A DNA stretch of 64,000 nucleotides, taken from positions 1 to 64,000 of the forward strand of contig NZ_JAUXZE010000009.1 of NCBI RefSeq assembly GCF_030694085.1, written 5' to 3'. The translations under genes were made by a program, and so were the position numbers. A model generated the notes under the pieces. The model was not told the origin of the DNA and did no database searches. It worked only from the letters and a program-made list of their open reading frames with translations. Below are positions 18,009 to 27,555 of this stretch, in pieces. The stretch is from Tabrizicola sp. (GTDB lineage: Bacteria > Pseudomonadota > Alphaproteobacteria > Rhodobacterales > Rhodobacteraceae). The number at the start of each line of letters is the position of its first letter. The first letter of the stretch is position 1.

Positions 18009-18503
18009 ATGTCCGTCGAGTTCAGAAGCCGTTCGCACCGCATCGCCTCGCGGGGGATCAGCGAGACCACACTGTCCGCCCGCCGTTTCGCTGCCATGCT
18101 GACAGGCGGGGCCGCTGCCCTGGCCGTAGTGCTGGCGACGACAATCCCCGCGAAGGCCGACAACAAGAACGATCTGGCCAAGGCGTTGATCGCGGCGCTG
18201 GTGGTCGGCGCGATCGCGCATGAGCTGAAGGACAACGACAAGCCGGCCGTCGCCCCGGTCCCGGTCCCGCTGCCCGAACCAAAGCCCGTCTCGTCCAAGC
18301 GGGTGCCGGCGGTCTGCGCGATTTCCATCGACGGGGCCGAGCGGTCGGTGACGCTTTATCCCGAAAGCTGCCTACGGGCCGAGGGCTTCAAGCCCCGCCT
18401 GCCCCGCGGCTGTGCGAACACCGCGACGATCTATGGCGAGCGCGACCGGGTCTATTCGGCGCAATGCCTGCGCGATGCGGGGTTCCGGGTTTCGGGCCGC
18501 TGA
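18009..18503 (+). CDS. exported or membrane-anchored hypothetical protein
   Basis: 164 residues. A basic, Ser/Arg-rich start is followed by one hydrophobic segment (about 32-47, MLTGGAAALAVVLATTIPAKA) that could be a late signal peptide or anchor, then a short helix, a proline-rich linker (VAPVPVPLPEPKP) and a C-terminal domain with four cysteines (VPAVCAIS, PESCLRAE, PRGCANTA, SAQCLRDAG), probably two disulfides in the periplasm. The start follows AGGAGG. No family recognised; the layout is common among Rhodobacterales exported proteins. Followed by a strong terminator at 18581. Confidence 0.75.
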   Translation: MSVEFRSRSHRIASRGISETTLSARRFAAMLTGGAAALAVVLATTIPAKADNKNDLAKALIAALVVGAIAHELKDNDKPAVAPVPVPLPEPKPVSSKRVPAVCAISIDGAERSVTLYPESCLRAEGFKPRLPRGCANTATIYGERDRVYSAQCLRDAGFRVSGR

Positions 18504-18580
18504 CACAGGGGCTGCTGACACACGGGCCGCCGAGGCGGCCTTGAACGAAGCGGGGTCGCCCTAATCCCCGCTTCCGTCTG

Positions 18581-18616
18581 GGGGGTGGGAGGGTGAGCAG
18601 CTCCCGCCCCCTTTTT
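18581..18616 (+). terminator. intrinsic terminator upstream of rnhB
   Basis: Stem GGGGGTGGGA / TCCCGCCCCC (one G-U pair) with an 11-nt loop, then TTTTT. It ends the gene at 18009-18503; rnhB begins 30 bp further on. Confidence 0.88.
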
Positions 18617-18646
18617 CTGTGATCCGATCCGCGCTACTCCGGGTGC

Positions 18647-19277
18647 ATGGACGCGATCATTCCCGACTTCACGCACGAGACGCTGGCCCTTGGCAGGGGC
18701 GTCCTGCGTGTTGCCGGGGTGGATGAGGTCGGGCGCGGCCCCCTTGCCGGTCCAGTGACTGCCTGCGCCGTTCGGCTGGACCCCGACCACATACCTTCGG
18801 GTCTGCGCGATTCCAAAGTCCTCACGCGAGAGCGACGCGAGGCTCTGTATATCGAGATCCTTGCAGCGGCAGAGGTTTCGGTCGCCCATGCCTCGGTTGA
18901 AGAGATCGACGCGCTGAACATCCTGCGCGCCAGCCACCTGGCGATGGAACGGGCAGTTGCGGGCTTGGGCGCCGACCACGCGCTGATCGACGGCAACATG
19001 ATCCCGCGCGGTCTGGGCTGCGGCGGAACTGCGATCATCGGCGGCGACGCATTGTGCCTGTCGATTGCCGCAGCGTCGATCGTGGCGAAGGTGACGCGCG
19101 ACCGGATCATGGTGGATTTGGCGCAACAGCACCCCGGCTATGGCTGGGAAGCCAACGCAGGCTACCCGACGAAGGCACATCTCGATGCCTTGCAGAATCT
19201 AGGGGTAACCCCTTGGCATAGACGGTCGTTCAAGCCAGTCCACAACATATTGTATCAAGCGATTTCTATAACTACTT

Positions 19278-19279
<2 letters not shown>
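18647..19279 (+). CDS. rnhB: ribonuclease HII
   Basis: 210 residues; removes single ribonucleotides and RNA-DNA hybrids. The RNase HII metal site is complete: Asp and Glu in [15 protein letters not shown], a further Asp in [10 protein letters not shown], and the C-terminal [17 protein letters not shown] block. Rhodobacterales often have rnhB directly before ccrM, as here. The last codons run into a GATTC that belongs to a cluster of CcrM sites in the next promoter. Confidence 0.95.
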
Positions 19280-20489
<1,210 letters not shown>

Positions 20490-20535
20490 ATTTCGGAACA
20501 CGCCTGTCCCCTGGACCGCCTGGGGGACACCTTCA

Positions 20536-20566
20536 CCCCGCCGAGATGTCTCGGCGGGGTTTTTTC
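20536..20566 (+). terminator. terminator of ccrM
   Basis: An 11-bp perfect stem CCCCGCCGAGA / TCTCGGCGGGG with a 2-nt apex, followed by TTTTTT. The strongest hairpin terminator in the window. Confidence 0.95.
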
Positions 20567-20640
20567 CACTGAGGTCGTAGAGTTGGTTGATCCCGGCCCC
20601 CATGTTTCCTATCCCCGTCCCATAAGGGAATGGAGAACGG

Positions 20641-21291
20641 ATGGTCTTTCGTCGCCGCACACCGCTGAACCTGCTGCAGAGACTTCGTGTCCTCGTACTT
20701 CCTCCCGGGGGATGGGGTCGTGCGTTTCGCTATCTGCGCCACCGCGCCAGCCGCCTGCCTGACGAACCGCATCGCATCGCGCGCGGAATAGCCTGCGGCG
20801 TCTTTGCCTCGTTCACGCCGCTGTTCGGGCTGCATTTCTTCCTGGCGGTCTTTCTGGCCTGGGTCGCCCGAGGCAATGTCATCGCCGCGCTGATCGGGAC
20901 CGCGGCTGGCAATCCGCTGACCTTTCCCTTCATAGCGGTCCTGTCAATCGACCTGGGCCACATGATCCTGGACACGAAAGCCTATGGCGTGCCGATGTCG
21001 CAGATCATGACGGCCTTCGGTCAGGCTGGGGACGAGCTCTTCCGCAACATCCGCGCCATCTTCGGCGCCGAGGAAATGCGCTGGGACCGGCTGGAGCGAT
21101 TTTTCCGTGGCGTGTTCCTGCCCTACTTCGTTGGCGGCCTGGGGCCCGGACTCCTGGCAGCCCTGGTGTCGTACTGGCTTAGCCTGCCCGCCCTGAACGG
21201 CTATCACAAGCTGCGGGCCGCACGACGCGAAGCTCGGTTGCGCAAGCAGGCTGCGAAAGCCTTGCACAGGGACGAAGGGGAATCGAAATGA
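20641..21291 (+). CDS. DUF2062 membrane protein
   Basis: 216 residues. The DUF2062 block is clear: IARGIACGVFASFTPLFGLHFFLA, VARGNVIAALIGTAAGNPLTFP and a C-terminal membrane pair (FLPYFVGGLGPGLLAALVSYWLSLPAL). Three to four membrane segments and a basic cytoplasmic tail. The function of the family is not established. The stop overlaps the ATG of the TPP-dependent enzyme (ATGA at 21288-21291), an unusual pairing that implies joint translation. Confidence 0.9.
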   Translation: MVFRRRTPLNLLQRLRVLVLPPGGWGRAFRYLRHRASRLPDEPHRIARGIACGVFASFTPLFGLHFFLAVFLAWVARGNVIAALIGTAAGNPLTFPFIAVLSIDLGHMILDTKAYGVPMSQIMTAFGQAGDELFRNIRAIFGAEEMRWDRLERFFRGVFLPYFVGGLGPGLLAALVSYWLSLPALNGYHKLRAARREARLRKQAAKALHRDEGESK

Positions 21292-22832
21292 CTGGTGCGG
21301 AAAGCCTGGTGCAGACACTTCTGGCTTCGGGGGTTCGGGTCTGCTTTGCCAATCCCGGCACCTCCGAGATGCATTTCGTCGCAGCACTGGACCAGCACCC
21401 CGAGATGCGCTGCATCCTGTGCCTGTTCGAGGGCGGCGTTTCCGGCGCGGCAGATGGATACTACCGGATGACGGGAGAGGTTGCGGCCACGCTGCTGCAT
21501 CTGGCGCCGGGGTTCGGGAATGCCTTCGCCAACCTGCACAACGCGCGGAAAGCGCAAAGCGGGGTCCTGAACATCATGGGCGACCATGCCGATTACCACC
21601 TGCGGTTCGAGGCCCCGCTGAAAGGTGACACGGTGGGCGTGGCTCAGGCGGTATCGCACTGGACCCGGGTCTGCCCTTCTTCGGGGCAAGTCGCAAGCGA
21701 TGCGGCCGAGGCGGTGCAGGCGGCGCGTGCGAAGGGTGGGCAGATCGCGACCCTGATCCTCCCGGCGAATTCAGCCTGGGAGGAGGCGTCGAGTGTTGCC
21801 GTTGCCGCCCGTGCCCCGGCATTGCGGCGTCCGTCGGCCAAAGAGATCACCGCCGCAGCGCGTGCCTTGCGTCAGCCTGGGGCGATCCTGATGGTCGACG
21901 GGCCGGCGCTGTACTCGGACCTGGGTCTGCTGGCCCGGCGGCTGACCAAGGCCTGCGGCGCCCGGCTGATGCAGCCCTTCTTCGTCAGCCGCTTCCGGCG
22001 CGGGACTGGCGCGGTAAAGATTGAACGGATGGCTTACCGGATCGAGGACAACCTGAAACTTCTGGCCGGTGCGCCCGCGCTGGTCCTGTGCGGGACGGCG
22101 CGTCCAGCGGGCTTCTTCGCCTATCCGGGCCTGCCCTCGACCCCCGACGATCCAGACACCAGGCTGATCGAGCTGTGCAGCCGCGAGATGGACATCGCCT
22201 CGACCTTGCAGGCGTTGGCCGACGAGTTGGGCGAGGTGGACCTCACGCCCGATGATTTCGTGCCGGAGGATCGTCCGGCTCTGGCGGAGGGTCCGCTGAC
22301 GATGGCCAAGGTGGGCGAGTCCATCGCGGCGCTGATGCCCCCGGACACCGTGATCGTGGACGAGGGGATTACCGCCTCGGCCCACCTTGCCCCGGCGCTG
22401 AAACGCGGTCCGGCGCATGATGTGCTGACCATCACCGGCGGCTCGATCGGCTTTGGCCTGCCCAACGCCGTGGGTGCAGCGGTGGCCTGCCCGGACCGCA
22501 AGGTCGTGGTGCTGGAAGGTGACGGGTCCGGCATGTACACGCTGCAATCCCTGTGGACGATGGCGCGGGAAGGCCTGGACGTGACCACAGTGATCTTCGC
22601 CAACCGCGGCTACCAGATCCTGCGCGAGGAGCTGGCGGCGATGGGGGTGAACGAGGTCGGCCGCAACGCGCAGCGGATGTTCGATGTCGAGGGACCGCAG
22701 CTGGATTGGGTCGCGCTGGCGAAAGGGCATGGGGTGCAGGCGGTGCGGGTCAGCGACATGGTCGGCTTCAACGCGGCCTTCCGTGAGGCGATGGGACAAC
22801 GAGGGCCGAGACTGATTGAGGTTCTGTGCTGA
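21288..22832 (+). CDS. thiamine-diphosphate-dependent enzyme, acetolactate synthase-like
   Basis: 514 residues, three domains: the PYR domain with the cofactor-activating Glu in LCLFEGGVSGAADGY (about 48), a central domain, and the PP domain with the TPP/Mg motif GDGSGMYTLQ...VIFANRGY (about 410-440). It is shorter than IlvB (about 570) and lacks an FAD-typical central segment, so it resembles the acetolactate-synthase-like / benzoylformate-decarboxylase-like group rather than biosynthetic IlvB; no IlvH follows. The substrate, a 2-oxo acid, cannot be named. Coupled to the DUF2062 gene upstream. Confidence 0.82.
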   Translation: MTGAESLVQTLLASGVRVCFANPGTSEMHFVAALDQHPEMRCILCLFEGGVSGAADGYYRMTGEVAATLLHLAPGFGNAFANLHNARKAQSGVLNIMGDHADYHLRFEAPLKGDTVGVAQAVSHWTRVCPSSGQVASDAAEAVQAARAKGGQIATLILPANSAWEEASSVAVAARAPALRRPSAKEITAAARALRQPGAILMVDGPALYSDLGLLARRLTKACGARLMQPFFVSRFRRGTGAVKIERMAYRIEDNLKLLAGAPALVLCGTARPAGFFAYPGLPSTPDDPDTRLIELCSREMDIASTLQALADELGEVDLTPDDFVPEDRPALAEGPLTMAKVGESIAALMPPDTVIVDEGITASAHLAPALKRGPAHDVLTITGGSIGFGLPNAVGAAVACPDRKVVVLEGDGSGMYTLQSLWTMAREGLDVTTVIFANRGYQILREELAAMGVNEVGRNAQRMFDVEGPQLDWVALAKGHGVQAVRVSDMVGFNAAFREAMGQRGPRLIEVLC

Positions 22833-22913
22833 ACGGCTGCGCTTGGCGGCAAAATTCACGAGCAAGAATTCTGGCAAATTTCTTACTTAAGAAACTTGGT
22901 CCCGGACGATCCC

Positions 22914-23525
22914 TCAAGCCAAGCCAGCGAAGGGATCGCGCCAGGCGTCAAGCTGGCTCAGCTGGTCGGCAAGCCTTTGCACCTGTGGGAAGTCGGCCAG
23001 CGGCAGGCCTGCGGCTTTTGCAAACGGAAAGCAGGTGGCGACGCGGAAATCGGCGTAGGACAGGCGATCGTCAACCAGCCATTCCCGCCCCTGCAGCTGG
23101 GTGTCGAGGATGCCCATGAACTGCCGCCAGTCACGCATCGCTTCGTCAAAGACAGACTGCTCGGGCTGGAAATCCATGAACTGCGGCGCGATCAGGTTCC
23201 AGAAGTAGTACACCCCTCCGGCGCTGTTGAGGTGGTGCGTCGCCCAGGAGATCCACATGATCATCTCGGGCTGGCTGTTGTCCGTGCGCCAGAAGTCCGC
23301 CCCCGCGAGGGCGGACAATTTGCAGGCGATGGCGTCGGCTTCCCAGTATGTGCGACCTTCGGCGGTCAGGACGGGGACGCGGGTGTTGGGGTTGATCTTG
23401 CGAAAGGCATCCTGATGGTCGGGGTGCATCGGCGAGGCGGCGATATAGTCGACCGGCGCCTTCAGGTAGCGCGCTGCAGCCACGGCGACCCGAGGGTTCA
23501 GGTTCTGCGAGTAGTAAAGTCTCAT
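22914..23525 (-). CDS. glutathione S-transferase family protein
   Basis: 203 residues. Thioredoxin-like N-terminal domain with MRLYYSQNLNPRVAVAAARYL, a cis-proline in NTRVPVLTAEG and the glutathione-binding EADAI; an all-helical C-terminal domain with the N-capping SYADFRVA motif. The catalytic residue near the start is probably Ser6 or Asn8. Substrate unknown. Transcription starts from a compact promoter whose spacer is an inverted repeat (23546-23573), so it is probably controlled by a repressor. Confidence 0.92.
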   Translation of the reverse strand: MRLYYSQNLNPRVAVAAARYLKAPVDYIAASPMHPDHQDAFRKINPNTRVPVLTAEGRTYWEADAIACKLSALAGADFWRTDNSQPEMIMWISWATHHLNSAGGVYYFWNLIAPQFMDFQPEQSVFDEAMRDWRQFMGILDTQLQGREWLVDDRLSYADFRVATCFPFAKAAGLPLADFPQVQRLADQLSQLDAWRDPFAGLA

Positions 23526-23545
23526 GACGGCCTCCTTTTGAGGCC

Positions 23546-23573
23546 ATTACATACCAAATGGTATGTTTGTCAA
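23546..23573 (-). promoter_or_regulatory. gst promoter with palindromic operator in the spacer
   Basis: Read on the minus strand: TTGACA (23573-23568), 16 bp, TGTAAT (23551-23546). The spacer and both edges hold the inverted repeat ACATACC-ATTT-GGTATGT (23549-23566). An AGGAGG follows before the ATG at 23525. The -35 box abuts the alkB stop codon. Confidence 0.75.
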
Positions 23574-23575
23574 TT

Positions 23576-24709
23576 CTAGACTGGGTTCAGCGCCTTGTTG
23601 TAGGCGTGCCAGTCCTTGATGTCGGGGTAATGCTTCCGACGCCACACCTTGACCCGGCGGTTCATGATGCGCTTCCACAGGGGCGGAACCATCGCCGCCA
23701 TCGTCATCAGCGGATAGCCGAAGGGAAGCTGCGGGGCCTGGTCGCTGGAATAGGTCTGCAGCACCGGGAAGCGGCGGTCGGGCTTGTAATGATGGTCCGA
23801 ATGGCGCTGTAGGTTGATCAAGAGCCAGTTCGACGCGCGCTGGTCGGCGTTCCAGCTGTGGCGTGGCAGGACATGTTCGTATTTGCCGCCCCCAAGGTGG
23901 CGGCGGGTCAGGCCGTAGTGTTCGATGTAGTTCACCAGCTCCAGCTGCCAGATCGCGGTGGTGGCCTGGATCAGGAAAAGACCAAGGCCGAACCAGCCGC
24001 CCAGCGTCAGGGCAAGGGCCACGAAGCCCAGTTGCAGCGCGGCGTAGCGCCAGAAGGGGTTTGTCCTGTGCCACCAGGGCAGGCCTTTGCGGGCCAGCAT
24101 CGCGGCCTCGGCGCGCCAGGCGGAGGGCGGGCATTGGACCAGGACGCGGGGGAAGAAGCGGTGGAAGCCTTCGTTGTAGCGGGCGGTGACCGGATCGCGT
24201 GGGGTCCCGACGTGGATATGGTGGACCCGCAGGTGTTCGGAGCGGAAGTGCGAGTAAAGGACCGAGGCGAGGAGAAGGTCGGCCAGCCAGCGTTCCAGTC
24301 GCGACTTCTGGTGCATCAGCTCGTGGCTGTAGTTGATGCCGATGGTGCCCGAAACGACGCCCATTCCGAAGAAAAGGGCGATGCGTTCGCCGGTGTCCAG
24401 GTGCGGGGCCTGCGGAACGTACCAGAGCATCACGACAAGAAGGGCGAACTGCACCGGCGGCCAGGCGAGTGTGACAAGGCGGTAGGCCGTCAGGGCATCG
24501 TCAGGCGTCTGAGGGTCGGGGTTGGCGGTATTGTGGCCAGTGATCGCATCAAGGATCGTGAAGAGCCACCAGGTTGACAGCGGCAGAAGCGCGATGGTCC
24601 AGCCGCCCCAGGCGATGCCGACCAGGGCCAGCGGCGGCAGGGCGAATGACAGCCAGAACGGAAAGGCTTTTGGAAGTGGCGTCACGGAGGAACGGCTCTG
24701 ACTGGTCAA
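23576..24709 (-). CDS. alkB: AlkB-type alkane 1-monooxygenase
   Basis: About 377 residues; an integral-membrane non-heme di-iron hydroxylase that oxidises the terminal carbon of medium-chain alkanes. The histidine boxes are all present: HELMHQK, HLRVHHIHVG and LQRHSDHH, with the NYIEHYG element between the second and third, and several membrane segments. No ATG is available at the family N terminus; I use the TTG at 24709, which has GAGGA 11 nt upstream, and a GTG at 24685 is the alternative. No rubredoxin domain or gene is nearby, so the electron donor must be encoded elsewhere. Confidence 0.9.
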   Translation of the reverse strand: MTSQSRSSVTPLPKAFPFWLSFALPPLALVGIAWGGWTIALLPLSTWWLFTILDAITGHNTANPDPQTPDDALTAYRLVTLAWPPVQFALLVVMLWYVPQAPHLDTGERIALFFGMGVVSGTIGINYSHELMHQKSRLERWLADLLLASVLYSHFRSEHLRVHHIHVGTPRDPVTARYNEGFHRFFPRVLVQCPPSAWRAEAAMLARKGLPWWHRTNPFWRYAALQLGFVALALTLGGWFGLGLFLIQATTAIWQLELVNYIEHYGLTRRHLGGGKYEHVLPRHSWNADQRASNWLLINLQRHSDHHYKPDRRFPVLQTYSSDQAPQLPFGYPLMTMAAMVPPLWKRIMNRRVKVWRRKHYPDIKDWHAYNKALNPV

Positions 24710-24770
24710 GGGGATCGGGTCCTCAGTGCTTCGCGTTTGGCTTCGTGTCAAAGCTTTCTCGCCGACGATT

Positions 24771-25847
24771 TTAGGCAGTCCCCAAGCCCCGGGGCAAGCT
24801 GGGCTGTTCGAGGCCGTGGCGGGCAAGGTCCCAGGCCTTGCGCATGACGGTGGGAAGGTCGGCAGGGCGGAAACTGTGGCGGGGAACAAGGTCTCCTCGG
24901 CTGGGTGGGCCGTCAAGGTGGCCGGTGTGGACGGTGAGGATCAGGTGGAAATGGGTGAAGGTATGGCGGACCTCGCCGATCTCTTGCCATCGGGCCTCGG
25001 CCGGGGCGCCGCCGCCCTGCCCGTCCCAGCCGTCGCCGGGGATACCAAGCATGCCGCCCAATAGGCCCGCGTCGGGGCGACGTTCCAGAAGGATGGCCCC
25101 GTCCCGATGGCCAAGCCAAAGCGTGCCGCGGCGAGTGGGTTTGTCGGGCTTGGGCACCTTGCGGGGAAGATCGGCCTGGACGCCTTCGGCACGGGCCCGG
25201 CAGGCATGTGACCAGGGGCAGATGCCGCAGGCGGGAGAGCGCGGAGTGCAGATCGTGGCGCCGAGATCCATGATGGCCTGGGCGTAGTCTCCCGGACGCG
25301 CCCTGGGCGTGAGGCGTGAGGCCAGGCGGGTGAGTTCCGACTTGGCGGCGGGCAGCGGCGTCTCGACCAGGTGCAAGCGCGAGATGACGCGCTCGACGTT
25401 GCCATCGACGACGGTTGCGGGCTCGTCATGGGCAATGGCGGCGATTGCAGATGCGGTGTAGGGGCCGATGCCGGGCAGGGCCAGAAGGCCCTCGCGCGTT
25501 GCCGGGAACCTGCCGCCGTGGTCGGCGACGATGACGCGGGCGCACTTCAGCAGATTCCGCGCGCGGGCGTAGTAGCCAAGACCCGCCCATTCGCCCATAA
25601 CGTCCGCGTCCTGTGCGGCGGCGAGGTCCGCGACCCTGGGCCAGCGGGCGGTAAATCGGTGAAAGTAGTCCCGCACGGCGGCAACGGTGGTCTGCTGCAG
25701 CATCACTTCGGACAGCCAGACGCGATAAGGGTCGGGTCGGATGCCCGAGGCCCGATCCTGGGGCGAGACCCGCCAGGGCATCACCCGGGCATTTCGGTCG
25801 TACCAGGCAAGCAGCTGGGCGGAAAGAGAGTCGGGGGCGCTGTCCAT
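24771..25847 (-). CDS. mutY: A/G-specific adenine glycosylase
   Basis: 358 residues; removes adenine mispaired with 8-oxoguanine. Helix-hairpin-helix LLALPGIGPYTASAIAAIAHDEPATVVDGNVERV with the catalytic Asp, the Fe-S cluster cysteines CTPRSPACGICPWSHAC (C-x6-C-x2-C-x5-C), and a C-terminal NUDIX-like domain that reads 8-oxoG. The ATG at 25847 opens the conserved SAQLLAWYDRNARVMPWR; longer in-frame readings run into repeat-bearing intergenic DNA. It is divergent from the DciA-like gene and dsbA, a Rhodobacterales gene order. Confidence 0.95.
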   Translation of the reverse strand: MDSAPDSLSAQLLAWYDRNARVMPWRVSPQDRASGIRPDPYRVWLSEVMLQQTTVAAVRDYFHRFTARWPRVADLAAAQDADVMGEWAGLGYYARARNLLKCARVIVADHGGRFPATREGLLALPGIGPYTASAIAAIAHDEPATVVDGNVERVISRLHLVETPLPAAKSELTRLASRLTPRARPGDYAQAIMDLGATICTPRSPACGICPWSHACRARAEGVQADLPRKVPKPDKPTRRGTLWLGHRDGAILLERRPDAGLLGGMLGIPGDGWDGQGGGAPAEARWQEIGEVRHTFTHFHLILTVHTGHLDGPPSRGDLVPRHSFRPADLPTVMRKAWDLARHGLEQPSLPRGLGTA

Positions 25848-26372
25848 CCACGCCAAGATAGCGGTTGAGGCGCGGGCTGCCAGAGGGGAAGTGCCTGGCG
25901 GTGCGGGACAGAGGTGACCTCGTCGGACCGGCTTGCCCGATACCGGCGCCGGTCCGCGGGCCTTGGCGCCGGGCGCGCGCAAGACGGGACGGGACGGGCT
26001 GACGGCAGGCGCCACAAGTGAGCGCATTGCCAGACGACGGAAGACCTGCGGCGATTCGGTGTCGGAACCGCGCCGGGCTGCAAGGACGGCGCATTTGCAT
26101 CCTCGGAAAGGGTGCCCGGCCTGGGGGAAAGGCGGTGTGGTCCGGGCGACTTGCCTTGGCGGGCACCGCGCCGGCCTTGGACGTGGGTGGGTAAGGTGGG
26201 CGATATCGCCCACCCTACGCTGGGGACCATCCCGTTCGGGGTGTCCCTGGCCCGATTGTTTCGAGAAATCCCGTTCTCCATAACGTATTCTTTATTCCCG
26301 ACTACAGCCTTGGCACTGGCGGGGGCGGTCCCTTGCGGTAGAATACACTCAACAGGAGCCCTGCCGCGCGAA
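25848..26372. other. 525-bp intergenic region between mutY and the DciA-like gene
   Basis: No gene supported; the open frames here are fragments without ribosome binding sites. It holds dispersed palindrome A2 (26191-26218) and, closer to the right gene, an AT-richer stretch (26270-26300) that could contain promoters for the divergent genes. I could not define -35/-10 boxes with confidence. Confidence 0.6.
26191..26218. repeat. dispersed palindrome, copy A2
   Basis: Perfect 20-bp palindrome GGTGGGCGATATCGCCCACC at 26195-26214, flanked by GTAA and CTAC. It differs from copy A1 (6561-6588) at one or two positions. It lies between divergent genes, so it is not there as a terminator for either. 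Confidence 0.85.
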
Positions 26373-26897
26373 ATGAGCCGCAAACCGCTTTCCTCTCCCA
26401 GTGCCGACCACCGGATGCGCGGGTTCGAACCCGCCTTCGGCCTGATGAAGGACGCGGTGCGCACAGCGGGGGAATCGCGGGGCTTTGCGGTGGCGCGACT
26501 GTTGACGCATTGGGCCGAGGTCGCGGGCGAGGAGATGGCGCGGAAGACCCGGCCGGTGAAGATCGGTTACGGCAAGGGCGGCATGGGGGCGACGCTGACG
26601 CTGCTGGTCAAGGCGGCCGAAGCGCCGATGGTGCAGATGGCGCTGCCGGTGCTGAAGGAACGGGTGAACGCGGTCTACGGCTATGCCGCGATCAGCCATA
26701 TTCACCTGACGCAGACGGCGGCCACCGGATTTGCCGAGGGGCAAGCCGAGTTCACCCCGGCCCCGAAGGTCGCAAAGGCCGCCGACCCTGTCACCCGCGC
26801 CAAGGCGCAGGCGGTGACAGGCGAGGTGTCCGACGAAGGATTGCGGGCTGCGCTTGAACAGCTTGCGGAAAACATCTTAACTCGCCGCCGACCGTGA
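26373..26897 (+). CDS. DUF721/DciA-like protein
   Basis: 174 residues. The N-terminal 110 residues fit the DUF721 domain (LTHWAEVAGEEMARKTRPVKI, LLVKAAEAPMVQMALPVLKERVNAVYGYAAISHIHLTQ). In many bacteria this domain defines DciA, the ancestral loader of the DnaB helicase. The C-terminal 60 residues are a linker with a helix. The start at 26373 agrees with the family (MSRKPLSSPS...); AACAGGAG lies about 20 nt upstream, so initiation may be weak. Located directly before dsbA, a common Rhodobacterales order. Confidence 0.82.
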   Translation: MSRKPLSSPSADHRMRGFEPAFGLMKDAVRTAGESRGFAVARLLTHWAEVAGEEMARKTRPVKIGYGKGGMGATLTLLVKAAEAPMVQMALPVLKERVNAVYGYAAISHIHLTQTAATGFAEGQAEFTPAPKVAKAADPVTRAKAQAVTGEVSDEGLRAALEQLAENILTRRRP

Positions 26898-26925
26898 TCT
26901 GCGGGATGCAAAAGGACGCTGACCC

Positions 26926-27555
26926 ATGTTGAAACTGAACCGCCGGGCCATGATTGCCCTTGCCGCCGCCGCCACTGCGGCCATGACCCCGGCACTGGCG
27001 CAGGAAACCACGCCCGCCACGTCGACGATGACAACCGGAGATTTCTCGCTTGGCTCGCCCGACGCGAAGGTAAAGCTGGTTGAATATGCCAGCTTCACCT
27101 GCCCGCATTGTGCGAACTTCCATGCAACCACCTTCAAGGACCTCAAGAAAGACTACATCGACACCGGCAAGGTGCACTTCACCCTGCGCGAGGTCTATTT
27201 TGACCGCTATGGCCTGTGGGCCGCGCTGATAGCCCGCTGTGGCGGCGAGATGAAATACTTCGGCATCCACGACATGCTGTTCGATCAGCAGCAGGAATGG
27301 GCCGCGTCCGAGGACCCGATGCAGGCGGTCGAGAAGCTGAAGACCATCGGCCGTGCGGCGGGGCTTGAGGATGCAGCCATGGACGCCTGCCTGAACGACA
27401 CCGCCAATGCCGAGGCGCTGATCAAGCAGTTCCAGACCAACTTCGAGGCGGATGGGGTTCAGGGGACTCCGACCCTGTTCATCAACGGGACCAAGCATGG
27501 CAACATGGCCTATGCGGACCTGAAGGCTCTGATCGACGCCGAGCTGGCGGAGTAA
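26926..27555 (+). CDS. DsbA family thiol:disulfide oxidoreductase
   Basis: 209 residues with signal peptide (1-25, ending ALAQE). Thioredoxin fold with the active site Cys59-Pro-His-Cys62 in SFTCPHCANF and the cis-proline loop GVQGTPTLFING. The helical insertion between them contains a single further cysteine (ARCGGEMKYFG) plus one at DACLND. It is of the alphaproteobacterial DsbA/BdbD-like type (DSBA_oxidoreductase, thioredoxin_4), expected to oxidise or isomerise periplasmic cysteines. The stop codon is immediately followed by the ATG of the CoA-transferase. Confidence 0.93.
   Translation: MLKLNRRAMIALAAAATAAMTPALAQETTPATSTMTTGDFSLGSPDAKVKLVEYASFTCPHCANFHATTFKDLKKDYIDTGKVHFTLREVYFDRYGLWAALIARCGGEMKYFGIHDMLFDQQQEWAASEDPMQAVEKLKTIGRAAGLEDAAMDACLNDTANAEALIKQFQTNFEADGVQGTPTLFINGTKHGNMAYADLKALIDAELAE

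Noticed and set aside
18553..18574. Hairpin AAGCGGGG / CCCCGCTT upstream of the rnhB terminator as a second terminator
   Set aside because: It has no T-run and a stronger terminator follows 10 bp later; perhaps part of the same structure.
26112..26372. N-terminal extension of the DciA-like protein
   Set aside because: It would translate through palindrome A2 and intergenic DNA; the family start lies at 26373.
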